A stretch of DNA of 64,000 nucleotides, taken from assembly GCA_000750105.3 (NCBI GenBank), contig JPHH03000017.1:62001-126000 (forward strand). Direction: 5' to 3'. The position numbers were made by a program, and so were the translations under genes. Positions 31,732 to 42,868 of the stretch are shown one piece after another. Under the pieces are notes generated by a model, which made no database searches, was not told the origin of the DNA, and saw only the letters and a list, made by a program, of their open reading frames with translations. This DNA comes from Tolypocladium sp. Sup5 PDA-1 (taxonomy: Eukaryota; Ascomycota; Sordariomycetes; Hypocreales; Ophiocordycipitaceae). Each line of letters starts with the position of its first letter. Positions within the stretch are counted from its first letter, which is position 1.

Positions 31732-34307
31732 GGACAGGAAGTCAGCTGCCCGATACCAACGATGGGAATACGATACGACGACGATACGAGCATGGCATGA
31801 GGGAAGATGACTGGTCGCGTTGGAGGAACGGCATGCTGCCTCTGCGTGGACGGAGCATACCTTACTGCATCGTGCTTTGCCACATGACGCCGCGGCCAAA
31901 TACGCCGCGGCTTATACGATGACGATGATGGACAATATGTTGATGAACATGCTTTGCGAGGACATTTGATGAGCATCCGGGAGAATGACGACCTTTATAT
32001 AGAAGGGGCCGACCTAGCCGAGGACGCTGCATTGGGCTGTGTCACGCACGCGGAGCGCCCCGGTTCTTCTTTTTCGATACCTTATAGACCGTTGCTTTTT
32101 CACCTTTCATTCAGTACGTCACAGGTTTCTGGAGGATCTGGGGCATACACATGGAGCCACGACTTGAGGAATCATGGTGGGCAGGGACATATTTCCGTTT
32201 TCTTCTTCCGTCTCACATGCTCATAGAACAAGATAGACCGTTCCCTTATTTGCTTTTATACATGTTTTTGAAACCTGCCAAGGCGCTCGTCCCGCTCCCG
32301 TGGTCTTGCTGGTACGTAGCACTGCTCCTTGCGGATCCCGAAGGATGATGCAGGCCCGAGGCGTAATAGACCCCCGGTGCGCCTTTAGAAACCTAGAAGG
32401 GGCCCTAGGAGTTGGATGCTGCCAGCACGATGATTCTCTTGTCTTATCTGATCTTTTTAATCACGCATCAGATCTCCACTGGCGCAACAAGCGCAGCTGC
32501 TGTCGATCCACTGGCCCACGGAGACGGATTGCTTTAGTAATCGTCGTCGTGCTTAGCGTCGTCCTTGCGCCTTCGAGAGGACGTCTCGGGTCCGAGGTCG
32601 TCGGGCTCTCTTTGTGTCTTGAAACTCTCTCTTGGCTGCACCGAGATGGGTGGTACAACGCGTAATCACGGCTTCATGATTGTAGCGGAGGGAGAGCCCG
32701 CATGCGTTTTCGTAAGAAGCAGGAATTAAACGAGCCACTGCTATTCGGTAAAGATAGGGCGTCACTGCCGATACGTACGTAGTTTGGTAGTATTGTATTT
32801 ACGTGGACCCAGCACACTCGGAGCTGGCTCGGGGTATCAAGTCACATTGTCTGGACTCTGGACGGGGACAGCCCCGGTCATGGTCCCCAATCGCAGATCC
32901 AGTCCGAGGCCCGGGCATTAAATACTACTGAACTGACTGCCGAAGAGTCCGGGCCGAGACTGCTCAGTCTAAATACAGAGTACGTCCTCGCGGGTATAGA
33001 AAACAACACCGAATGGCTATAAAGTTGGGGGCCGAGATGGTCCAAGATTCGATGGTGTCTGAGTTCAGCCGGGATGCGAGCGTTCCTGCCGTAGCTCCTC
33101 CCGGGATGTGGAGCATGCACGCACGGTATTATCAAGTTTCTGCCGCAGGACGTCGAACCCATTTACAAAGAGTCGGTTAGCTCCTCGTAGGCCACGAGGA
33201 CGGTGATGGAGATTCCGGGGATTTATGCGAATAAGTCGGCCAAGCGGATGCAACGCCGTGTATTCAAACAGCGTGCTTGACGGGATATACTGCCGACGAG
33301 GGCTGACTCGGAACTTCGCCTGTTGCCACCTCGGCGCTCGAGGCGCTCGAGTTTCAACACACGGTTCATCCGCGTGGAAGCCATTACCTAACAGCGCCCG
33401 GCGTGGCAGCGTCCATGGCGGTGGGGAGGCGCCAGAAACGAGGGCTCGGAGGAGGGAGGAGGGAGGGCATCCACATCCGCATGGGTGGGTAGCGCCGGCT
33501 TCCACCGGGGGCCAGTACCTGGTCGGTACGGAGCGTCCGCGCGGCGTTGGGGCTCTCGGCGCAAGTTCCTCTAAAGTTGACTCCGCTAGGGGGACCGGAG
33601 GTGCGTTTAAACGACAAAGAATGGAGGGGTTGCACGTGCGGGCGAGGCAGCCGCCCGGGTCTGTCATGCACGGCGTGCAGCGCGTGGCCAGCAGTGAGGT
33701 GCTTGGGCCGCAGACGGGAACCAGGCGGCGGCGGGCTCCGGGCAGGGTGAGGTCGCTGAGGTGGGCTGAGGCGAGGGCGAGGACGGCGTGACAGTGAGGG
33801 ATGGCGGAAGGGGCATGGAAGATTCCCCGAGAAGACGGACCCGAGCGATCTCAGATCCATCGGCTGGGGGAAGAGTCAACCTGACTACGGACGCACTCGT
33901 AGATGGCGCCGTTTTTGACAGACAGCCAGCCGTGAAGGGCAAAGTCCCGGCGCGGCTCTTGGCTCTCGACAGCGACACTAACACGCTCTTGGACTCCTGG
34001 AGTCTGGACCCTGGTCACACTGGACCCCGAGAGGCAGACGGTGACGTTGTCCGAGAGAACGACGCCGGCTCCTGGTCTGCGCCGAGCACACCCAATTGGT
34101 ATGGACATCTATTCGCACACGCACGCACAGCGAGCGTCGGCTTCGGGGGCTCCCTCGGTGCTTTGATGGCCTCCACAGCCCACACGTCGACTCGTACACA
34201 CGCGCCGCCTCCGCCTCGCCTCGTCACTTGACCGTCGAAACGCGCCTCGACCGGCGGCCCCGGGCGGCCGTGGTCGTGGCGGCACTCGCGGTGCCCACCT
34301 GAGCCTT
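31732..34307. other. Intergenic region, no gene recognised
   Basis: About 2.6 kb. Frames at 33065-33860 on both strands are arginine/proline-rich and overlap each other, as GC-rich non-coding DNA does. The right end runs into the arginase promoter. Confidence 0.5.
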
Positions 34308-34364
34308 GCCGTTAAGTGACACTCCGGGGCGTCAGTGCCGTTAAGTGACACTCCGGGGGCGTCA
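34308..34364 (+). repeat. Tandem 27/28-bp motif upstream of arginase
   Basis: Two near-identical copies, 34308-34334 and 34337-34364, share GCCGTTAAGTGACACTCCGG followed by GGCGTCA, separated by 2 bp. They lie about 330-385 bp before the arginase ATG and could be binding sites. Confidence 0.75.
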
Positions 34365-34499
34365 TCTGGGCGCCGGGCCCCTTGGCACTAGCACGTCTAG
34401 CACGATCTTCTGCTGGACCTGCACTTAGGAGTATAGCTTGCCGGATGCTAGCTTCACCTTGCGCCGCGCTGCTCCGTTGTACTTGAACCCCCCGCCGCC

Positions 34500-34570
34500 G
34501 AGTCAGTTTTCTCGGCTCGCCCTTTTCTCTCCCTCTTTCTCTTTCTTCTTCTTCTCCATTCCCTCCCTTG
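34500..34570 (+). promoter_or_regulatory. CT-rich core promoter or leader of arginase
   Basis: Dense run of C/T words (CTCTCCCTCTTTCTC and similar) about 130-190 bp before the ATG; no TATA box is seen. Confidence 0.45.
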
Positions 34571-34692
34571 TGCATTCCTGCTTTGCTTCACGTACACGGA
34601 ACCGTCGTTCTTTGTTGCAACTTGCAAGCTTTGCCCCACGTCGTCGTCGTCGTCGAAACAAAAAAAAAACCCTTCCCCAAAACACTCCCGCC

Positions 34693-35993
34693 ATGAACAC
34701 CAGCACTGTCGAGAGCCGCTTCCTCACCCAGCCGGGGGACCTCGGCGTCGTCGCCGTCGGCTTCTCGGGAGGACAGGTATGTGGCACGAAGCTTGCCCTT
34801 TGTCCTCGTCTCCCCTGCCGCATCCCTGCCTGCCCTCCCTCCCTTGCTCTTATCTTGCATATGCCCCTCGTTGTGCTGCCCCTCCATCCATCCAGCCCAC
34901 CACCGTCACCATCACCATCACCGGATCGGGAGACAAGAAGGCGAAGCTAACGCCTTTCGCGCAACCTCCAGCCCAAGGCCGGTGTCGACGCCGGTCCCGC
35001 CGCGCTCATCGACTCGGGCCTGCTCTCCGAGATCAGCAATGAGCTCGGCTACAAGATCCACGGTGACCAGCAGGTCAACCTGTACAAGGAGCTCGTGCCC
35101 GAGTCGGACCCCGACTACCGCGGCATGAAGAACCCGCGCACCGTGTCGGCCGTCAACAAGAGGCTCGCGGAGCAGGTCTACGAGCACGCCTCGCAGGGCC
35201 GCCTGGTGCTGACGCTCGGCGGCGACCACAGCATCGCCATCGGCACCCTCGCCGGCTCGGCCAGGGCCATCCGCGAGCGCCTCAACCGCGACATCGCCGT
35301 CATCTGGGTCGACGCCCACTCCGACATCAACACGCCCGAGAGCAGCGACAGCGGCAACATCCACGGCATGCCCCTGGCGTTCGCGACGGGGCTGGCCAAG
35401 GACGACAACGAGGAGTACTTTGGCTGGATCAAGGACGACATGCGCATGAGCGTCAAGAAGCTCGTCTACATTGGCCTGCGCGACGTCGACTCCGGCGAGA
35501 AGAAGATTCTGCGCGACAACGGGATCAAGGCATTTTCCATGTTTGACGTTGACCGGTAAGCCCTCTCGCTCTATCCTCATACATACATACATGTATACCT
35601 CGCGCTTGCGCCGCCCGCATGCGACCCTACATTACATCGCATCGAGACCTGCATAAGCCGGGACGCTGACCCCTGCTTCGCAGTCACGGCATTGGTCGCG
35701 TCATGGAAATGGCGCTCGCCCACATCGGCACCGACACGCCCATCCACCTGTCCTTTGACGTCGACGCCCTGGATCCCATGTGGGCGCCCAGCACCGGCAC
35801 GCCCGTCCGCGGCGGCTTGACGCTGCGCGAGGGCGACTACATCTGCGAGAGCGTCCACCAGACGGGCCAGCTCGTCGCCATCGACCTCGTCGAGGTCAAC
35901 CCCAGCCTGGCCGCGACCGAAGCCGGCGCGCAGGAGACGGTCAGGGCCGGCTGCTCCCTCGTGCGGTGCGCGCTGGGCGACACGTTGCTGTAG
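34693..35993 (+). CDS. car1: Arginase
   Basis: Exons 34693-34776, 34972-35555 and 35684-35993, giving 325 aa, a normal size. It hydrolyses L-arginine to ornithine and urea with a binuclear manganese centre and is usually cytosolic in fungi. The metal-binding motifs are all present: GGDHS near residues 111-115, DAHSD near 142-146 and SFDVDALDP near 246-254. The active-site Glu lies in the TEAGAQETVR region near the end. Exon 1 matches the fungal start, ending at FSGGQ before PKAGVDAGP. Introns are 195 and 128 bp, longer than most here. The gene converges on a sugar transporter gene at 36247. Arginine induction is known for fungal arginases; here the tandem motif upstream is a candidate element, by inference. 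Confidence 0.95.
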
Positions 35994-36246
35994 ACGGCCG
36001 TTTGGTGCGTGTAGACTGCGGCGGATGGCTGGTTGGCTCTTTTGGCATGCATTGCCCCTTTCGAGTTTGGCATGAGCGATGACGGTTATCAAAATTGGTT
36101 TCTTGGGCAGCCGGGACAAGGTGTAAATGGCATGCGACTCAGATACTCCTAGACGTTGTCCTTTTATATGGATTCGGAGACACATGGCTGATCCCTGCAT
36201 TGTGCAACGGTGATGTAAACATAACTATGGACTCTAGTAAACTGGC

Positions 36247-37652
36247 TCATGCGGCCGCCTCGACTCGAAGAGCCCTTGCCATGGACTCGACAGAGCTGGC
36301 TGCCGCTGTAGTTGACCTGCCGGCTAGTTCCACAGACGTATCTTCGGAGGGAACAATGGGCGTCTGAGGCGTTGGTGCAGCTCGCCGCCGCAACGGTCCA
36401 AGGAACTGTGTCACGCTGCTGGAGAACATGGCCGGCCGGTGGATGACCTCCTGTATCGTCTCGAGAGACCGGCCGCGGGTCTCGGGAATGTACGCAGCCA
36501 GCACCGCGACCGTGCCGAGGGCAAGGCCGACGAAGAGAAAGTAGGCGCCAAACGCAGACTTGTCGAGGAGGATGGGTGTCAGGATCGCGACGAGCCAGTT
36601 GGTAAACTATCGACGGCTGTTAGCTGCTATCACAGCAATTAGCCAGTCCTTTCTTCTCGGGGACTTACAAAGCCGAGCCCCTGGGCGATGCAGTTGGCAG
36701 CCGCCCTTGTGTGTCCCGGCTGAATCTCACTCGCATATATTTTGCCCACGATGCCCCACGTCGCCCAGTACGTGAGGCCAAAGACGAAGACGCTGACGAT
36801 GACGACCCAGCGGGCGGCGCCCCAGGGGTGGACCACGCCGGCGGCGTACAGGGTGCCCATGAGGAACATGCAGGAGGAGAGCGTGATGCCGCCACCGATG
36901 GCCGAGGTGCGGTGGCCCCATTTGTCGGCGAAGAGGAAGGCTGGGATGGAGATGGCGAGCATGAGGATGGCGGAGACGCCCGAGGCGAGGAAGGATGCCG
37001 TGGAGCTGGAGATCCCGGCTTGGGCGAAGAGGACGGGGGCGTACTGTTCGGAAGGTCAGAAATCAAATGCGTCGTGTAAGTGGTTATGAGGGTTTGCACC
37101 GAGGGGACTTACATATATTACGGCGTCTATCCCCGACAGCTGCACCATGCCGAGGATGAAGAGCGCCAGGACGGTCCTCGCACGATACCCGCGCTTGAAC
37201 AGGATGGCAACGCTGTGCCACAGCGACATACTCGGCCTCTGCTCCGTCGTCGCCACGAGGAAATCCCTCTCCGCCTCCACCATATCAAATTCGAGCCTCT
37301 GCAACGACCGCAGCGCCATCTGCCGCGTCCCGTGCAGCACCAGCCAGCGCGGGCTCTCCGGCAGGACGACGCAGCTCAGGGCCAGGACCGCGCCCAACAC
37401 GGCCTGCACCACGTACGGCAGCCGCCAGGCCATGCTGCCGGGCACGTGGACGGACGCGTAGCAGGTGAAGTAGCCGAGGCAGACGGTGAAGCCGAGCAGA
37501 GAGGGGGAGAGGGGCCCGAGGACGGCGGTGAACTGGGCCATGGTGGTGAGGGCGCCGCTGGAGCCCGTGTCGTAGCCGTTGCAGAGGCCGGCGACGGAGA
37601 CGGCGACGGAGGCGAGGACGTACCGGGGCGGGCGGAGACGTTGGAGGGTCAT
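36247..37652 (-). CDS. MFS sugar transporter with an apparent internal deletion
   Basis: Exons 37652-37113, 37043-36669 and 36606-36247 on the minus strand, 424 aa versus about 510-560 for the family. It belongs to the sugar-porter branch of the major facilitator superfamily. Seen in order: TM1 (VAGLCNGYDTGSSGAL), then the central PESPRWL motif, TM7 (MVQLSGIDAVIYYAP), DKWGHR after TM8, TM9-TM12 and the final PETRGRSLE. Between SPSLLGFTV and CLGYFTCYAS about 90-100 residues are missing. This is where TM2-TM4 and the first GRR-type loop should be. The frame is unbroken, with no GT-AG sites that would restore it. It is therefore either a non-functional relic still in frame, a variant, or an assembly deletion. 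Confidence 0.85.
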
Positions 37653-39323
37653 GGCTGCGTGTGGACTAAGGTGAATGCTTCAAGTTGATCAAGAGATGGG
37701 AAAGACGATGTGAGATGGGATCACTGGGATGCAATGGGGAAACCGCTGAAGAGAGGGAAGTTAGCCGATGAAGCGTTCGGGGGTTACATATTCAGCAGAA
37801 ACAGAAACAGGTTGATGCCATGGATAAGACCAGCTGCGGAATTAGCAAGATACAGAGACTGTGAATGGGTGCATCGTGCGTCAGACGGGCGAGATAGTTG
37901 GATCGCGATGGATTGGTGAGGAGAGCTTGTAACCAGCTAACAGTGCCTGTCGGTTGATGATCGACGGCCTGATTGTTAAGCAATGGCGTAGGAAGATCAT
38001 CACATCATCCTCTGGCCGGCGATGCTTTCTGGGAGGCGGCAGAAGTACCCGCCCATCACTACGGCGATGTTGTCCCGAGGGTAAGGAAGGATATGCCGGA
38101 AGACATCTCCTCTTTATCCATTGCTTCTGCAACAGGGTGGCCGGTTGGATCGCGGGAGAGCGGGCAGATCCGGCCTACCCTGCTGTCGTCTTTGCCTTGC
38201 TGCGTCGTGCGCACTGTCACCGCCCCCGGGAAGATGACCGTCTACGGATACCGGCCCGGAGGACGCCTGAACGGAGTCCCAGCCATTGCATTAATTCTTC
38301 ACAGAAGAGAAGGGTAAGTGATGAGTGGGCTTCAGCGGGACCGCCGGCCACCAGTCTCGGGCCCCGAACATGGCCCCACTCACGGCCCAGCCTCCCGGCT
38401 GTCTGTCTCTCGGATGGAGCCTAGGCGTGGCGGGAAATCCATCCGACAGGCCAACCGTTGCGCGTCCAGCATCAACACCAGGGGCAGCATCGTCACCCGC
38501 CGCTCCATCCTCTAAGCATCGCCAGAAGAGAGAATCAGTCTCACCGGGCGTCACCGCCATCTCAGCGCCCGCGCCAACGCGCCTACAGTGGATTTGCCAG
38601 GGACGGGACCCCCCGCTGCTCCACGAGCTCCTACCTAACCCCCCCGTAACAACAACGCAACAACGCACCTGGACAACGCCCGCAGCTCGACAGTCGCACA
38701 GCGACCGAGACTGGGCCTCAATCCCAGCAGCCAGCGCACACACGTACAGCAACGAAGCGACGGACGATGAGGACTGAGACGAGAATCCGCTGTCCGACAC
38801 GCTCGACGTAACTCGTCATTACCTGTCTGTCTGTTCCTGTAGGACGGGCCAGGCGAGGTGGGGCCTTGGGCTTGCAGGCATCTCGGGCGCGCATCGTCCA
38901 GTCCCGCCTGCTCCATCGCTCGCGACGTGGCAGCCCGCGCATTGGGTCGCCGCGACGAGGGTTTCTGCCGTGCTGCTCGGCGACTGTCAGGTGCTCTATT
39001 GATAATAAAAGGGCGTCCGTTCCCTGTGGCCTGCGTGGTCTGGCCTGTCTGACCGAGGTCTGCGCCGGGACAAGTCTACGCGACAGCTTCAGTCCGACGA
39101 GGACGCGCGCGAGGGCAGGACGTCGTTCGTTTTGGTACTCGGGAGGGCGGCCGAAGGGGGGTTTCGCACGACATCGGACGAAACAACTCTACCTGGGGTC
39201 CCGCGACGTTGCTCCCCTTGCAGACCACGAGGTATCTCGAGTCTCGTCACCGTCGAATTACCGCGTTTGCCCTAAACACCACCCGGTCCGAACCGTCGAC
39301 GAGCGAAGACACACGTCCTCACC
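37653..39323. other. Divergent intergenic region
   Basis: About 1.7 kb between the starts of the transporter and the four-TM gene. A frame at 38325-38777 is Ser/Pro/Thr-rich and not recognised. No repeats of note. Confidence 0.5.
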
Positions 39324-40022
39324 ATGGCGGCGACGTCGATGCTCAGCGGCAGCTCTCTGGGCTACAACCGCAGGGTCATCAGCCACGTTCGCACGTACAA
39401 CTGGCCGCCGTGGCAGCTCAACTTTTGGATCTTCGTCATGCTGCTCGCCTCGTCGAGCATCATCGGCGTCTTCTCGACCTTTATCCAGATGCAGGGCCAG
39501 CTCAACCTCCCCGTGCCCTGGTGCGTACCTTGCTCCCCTTCCCTTGCTCGCCCGGACGACGACTTGCTTGCTAACAAGGCTGTTCTGTGCAGGTACTTTC
39601 CGTACTACATCACCGTCGGCGCACTCACGATCCTCTACATTTGCGGCATATTCTGGCTCATCGCAAACCGGCGTCTGCTCCCCGCCATTGTCATGATCGG
39701 CGCCTTTATGATCTTCATCATGTGGCTCGTCGGGCTCGTCGTCGTGTCGATGCAGCTGTGGGGGCCCAACGGCTCGGTGCAGAGCAACTGCAACCTTTCC
39801 GTGTTCAACCAGAACCCGACGGGCAAGACGCTGGAGACGCTGGCGTGGCTGCAGCAGCGGAATATATGTGAGTCGAGCATTCGATCGTGGATCGCGACGG
39901 GGGGGCTACTGACGCCGTGGACAGGTCAATCGTGGCAACTGGTCTTTGCCATGGGGCTCACGGGAGCCATTTTCCTGATCTGGGTCATGATCATGGCATA
40001 CCAGGTCTTTGTCAACTCGTAA
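39324..40022 (+). CDS. Four-TM fungal membrane protein, unknown function
   Basis: Exons 39324-39520, 39593-39867 and 39925-40022, 189 aa. Predicted membrane helices lie near residues 31-53 (NFWIFVMLLASSSIIGVF), 70-90 (ITVGALTILYICGIFWLI), 96-118 (AIVMIGAFMIFIMWLVGLVV) and 166-187. Between helices 3 and 4 is a loop of about 45 aa with an NPTGK motif and two Cys that could form a disulphide. Both ends appear to face the same side. The tetraspan layout resembles MARVEL or tetraspanin-like fungal proteins, but the signature residues for either are not clear. Both introns are multiples of three and contain no stop; intron 1 has a GCTAAC branch site. Joining gives a smooth VPWYFPYYIT segment. Confidence 0.78.
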   Translation: MAATSMLSGSSLGYNRRVISHVRTYNWPPWQLNFWIFVMLLASSSIIGVFSTFIQMQGQLNLPVPWCVPCSPSLARPDDDLLANKAVLCRYFPYYITVGALTILYICGIFWLIANRRLLPAIVMIGAFMIFIMWLVGLVVVSMQLWGPNGSVQSNCNLSVFNQNPTGKTLETLAWLQQRNICESSIRSWIATGGLLTPWTGQSWQLVFAMGLTGAIFLIWVMIMAYQVFVNS

Positions 40023-41577
40023 CGTTGATGTTGACCATAACTCTCGATCCGATTTATCGATGCGATCAGCAACTCAACCTACCTTCATACAACGACAGCA
40101 TCGCGCCCTGTTACACCTCGAGTTACCAGTACACAGCGACACATCTCAACAACTTTCCCTTCTTCTTTTGGACAACTTTCCACACGTCTTGTATAATTTT
40201 CTTGTTTTGTTTTTGGCAAAGGATGATATGAGAGGCATGTGATGTTCGGCGACGACGACAAGAAGCGACGAGGATATGGCCAGGACGGTGTTGTTGATTA
40301 GAGGCGTTCGGACCGGGGAGGCTTGGTTGCACAGAACAAAGAGCACACAGCTACAGCATGTATTGTACTGTACGTACGTATGCGTGGATACGGCAGCAGT
40401 TTATTATGCGTTGGATTTCCGCGGGTAGAATATGAATGGATGAAGGTCTCGGCGACCAACGAAGTTCTTGGCGCCATCATATTGCTTGCTTTTTCTACAG
40501 TTGGCGGCCTCCCAGCTCAGCTAGCGATTTCTCGACGCGAATGCATCAATTGATGCGCAGAGAGCGCCTCGTGACGGTTCTGGACCCTGAGATCTGCTTC
40601 TACACAGCTTTAGGTCCAGCTTCAGGTCCAGCTTCGCGTATCGTGCTGCGGAGCTATGCCTCGTGGTGGGAGCTAACAGGAGGGGCAGCGTCCATCGGAG
40701 ACGGGCTGGCGTGCATCCTTTTCAGCTGGCCAGGCTTGTTCCCCATGCCCAGCTGGCTTGTCAATTGGCCTGTTGGACGACGATGCGTCCCTGACGAACC
40801 CCTCATCTCATCTTGTCCCGACTATTCGTACGGAGGACCTAGCAAGGTGCTACTCTAGATCCATGAGCATTTGCCGCCGACGGCCGCCAGCTCAGGGACA
40901 TGCCGTGGTAGATGGCGTCAGAGCTTCACTAGCAAAGCTTCACGAACCTGGAAAACCAGACGAAGAGCTTCGGGTGTCGATCAGTGATGCAACGCGTCTC
41001 GCTCTGAGCCAACTGGGCCCGCAACCGCGTCGCCGGGAGTATCGGCAGCGAGACGAGATCCTCCCCATCGCCAATGGGCTCGTCCGCCGATAAGCTTCCT
41101 GCGCCGCCAAGGGAAGACGGCGCAGATGCGGAAACCCGCGACGGAACGGGGGCGCCAATGGAGAGGAAGCTCGCGGGAGGGTGGAGGTTGGCCGGGGCGA
41201 GACTCGGAGGGCATGACGTAGCTCAGCTCTGCCGCCATCGTCAGCTGTGGAGGCGATGTTGGATTGGGTTGGTGGGGGAGGGGTTCTGTTTCCTTGAAGC
41301 TCAGAGGCCCCTCCTAGATGCTGGGCGTAGAGCGGCTTGTAGTACATACGACGTTAGCGACGTAGGTCGTCACTAGTGGAAGTTGCCATGAAGTTCGGAT
41401 TGGCCTTCGAGATCGGGGGAGAGGGGGAGGTGGCTTTCGGGAGATGTGCGTGCTATAAAAGCCAGGCCCTGCCCTGCCCCCGAAGCTGTTGCTTCATCCA
41501 AGATCTGGAACATTAGATCAAGCCATTAATTACTTCTCCATCCCAAGCCTCACTCAATCTCAACACCAAAAGTCATC
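40023..41577. other. Intergenic region, no gene recognised
   Basis: About 1.55 kb holding the 3' flank of the four-TM gene and, at the right, the promoter of the small gene at 41578. A short direct repeat of AGGTCCAGCTTC sits near 40612-40635. Confidence 0.5.
41452..41460 (+). promoter_or_regulatory. TATA box of the gene at 41578
   Basis: GCTATAAAA lies about 120 bp before the ATG. GGGGGAGG-type motifs (AGGGGG) stand just upstream, near 41415-41430, and could act as stress response elements; that role is inference. Confidence 0.6.
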
Positions 41578-41995
41578 ATGGATTTCATCAAGAACGCCGT
41601 CAACAGCGCCAAGGGCAGCAGCGGTGAGAACAAGCCCCAGGAGGGTCAGGCCGCCGGTCAGGCCACCGGTCAGGCCCAGGGCGGCGAGCAGCAGGACTAC
41701 GTCGACAAGGGTAAGCAGCACTCCTCCTCGTCTCAATCCCCGCCGTGAGCGCAGACGCTGACGCTCGGTGTGCTCGGTCAGCCTTCGACTTTGCGTCCAA
41801 GAAGTCGGGCTATAACCTGGACCGGAATACCGAGGAGAAGATTACCGACGGCGGTCGCAGCGCCTATGAGAAGGCCACCGGGTAAGTGCCGCCGTCCCGT
41901 TGCCGGCTTATGTATATGCCCTGGATTGGCCGTGGATGTTTGCTGACTCGAATGTTCCGTGCAGAAGCAAGGTCAACCCCAAGATCTCCAACTAG
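41578..41995 (+). CDS. Small hydrophilic protein, possibly stress-related
   Basis: Exons 41578-41710, 41782-41881 and 41965-41995, 87 aa. All splice sites are GT-AG and in phase. The protein is Gln/Gly/Ala-rich in the first half, then has AFDFASKKSGYNLDR and ends KVNPKISN. It has no signal peptide or membrane segment. Similar small glycine/glutamine-rich proteins are widespread in ascomycetes and are often strongly induced by stress or in conidia. The strong TATA box and AGGGG-type motifs fit that, but the function is not established. Three coding exons in so short a gene, with the two introns 71 and 83 bp long, is notable. Confidence 0.75.
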
Positions 41996-42868
41996 GGATG
42001 CGACGGTGCGGTAAGAGGGGACAAGATGGGATTACGGATATGAAGAGTACAAAGCTCTGTAACAACGGAGTAGATACCACGTCAATTTCATTTGTCGAAT
42101 AATCAAGTGATTGTATTCTGCACGCTGTGTTGTATGTGACCTGTAATGTGTAAGATGCGTTTTGGAGTTTTTACTCAGCCACCGGCATCCGTTTCATTTC
42201 GCGATGCAGCTCGCTAGGTGGTTTTGCCAAACAGAAAGAGCGAACCATACAGGGGCATGTCACCACGGCCCTCGGACGGCGACATAAGCGGTATCAAAGC
42301 GCATTGGTTCTTTGACCCTGCACATTCCAGAAGCAGAAGGAGTGGCCGTGTTTGCCTTTGTTGGCCTTTGAAGGCCTTTGACGATCTTTCAGTTGATGCT
42401 TTGTGACTCTAGGAAATGCTTCAAGCCAGGTCCTTTGGTCGCAGGTCTAGGGTAGGCTGACGCGACGCGGACGAGTGTTCCCCTGTGTCCCCTTGTAGTG
42501 GGCGGTCTAGCCCAGGGTCGCCGCGTGGTTGCTGCCCTGGCAACCGCCACAGGCCCCTGTGCCTCCCTTCTGCAGGGGGAAACGTGCCGCTATTTTTGCC
42601 CGCCATGGTGAGGTGGGCCTGAGCGCGCGCCAGATGTTCCCGTCGCATGTGGCAGCTGAACGCGCATCACCAGACGGGCATCCAAAACGGCGCCTTCAGC
42701 CTCCGCGACCTTCGCGTCTGCTGCTGATTTTTTCTCTCCATCCCTTCCAGCTCATCACCGTCGGGTACCTACGCTCACGCCATATATAAGTCATCACCGC
42801 CACGTCACGCCAGGTCCCACGCTCGCTTGGCTGTGCCCGTTCCAGAGCCGGGCCTTTCAAGATGCGCC
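41996..42868. other. Intergenic region
   Basis: No gene. At the right end is the promoter of the ApsB-like gene. Confidence 0.5.
42781..42790 (+). promoter_or_regulatory. TATA-like site before the ApsB-like gene
   Basis: CATATATAAG, about 80 bp upstream of the ATG at 42869. The short distance implies a short leader. Confidence 0.45.

Noticed and set aside
30718..31899. Minus-strand frame of 393 codons
   Set aside because: Antisense shadow of the acidic Ser-rich gene; Val/Arg/Leu-rich with no domain.
38325..38777. Plus-strand Ser/Pro/Thr-rich frame
   Set aside because: No homologue recognised, no promoter, and similar frames occur on the other strand.
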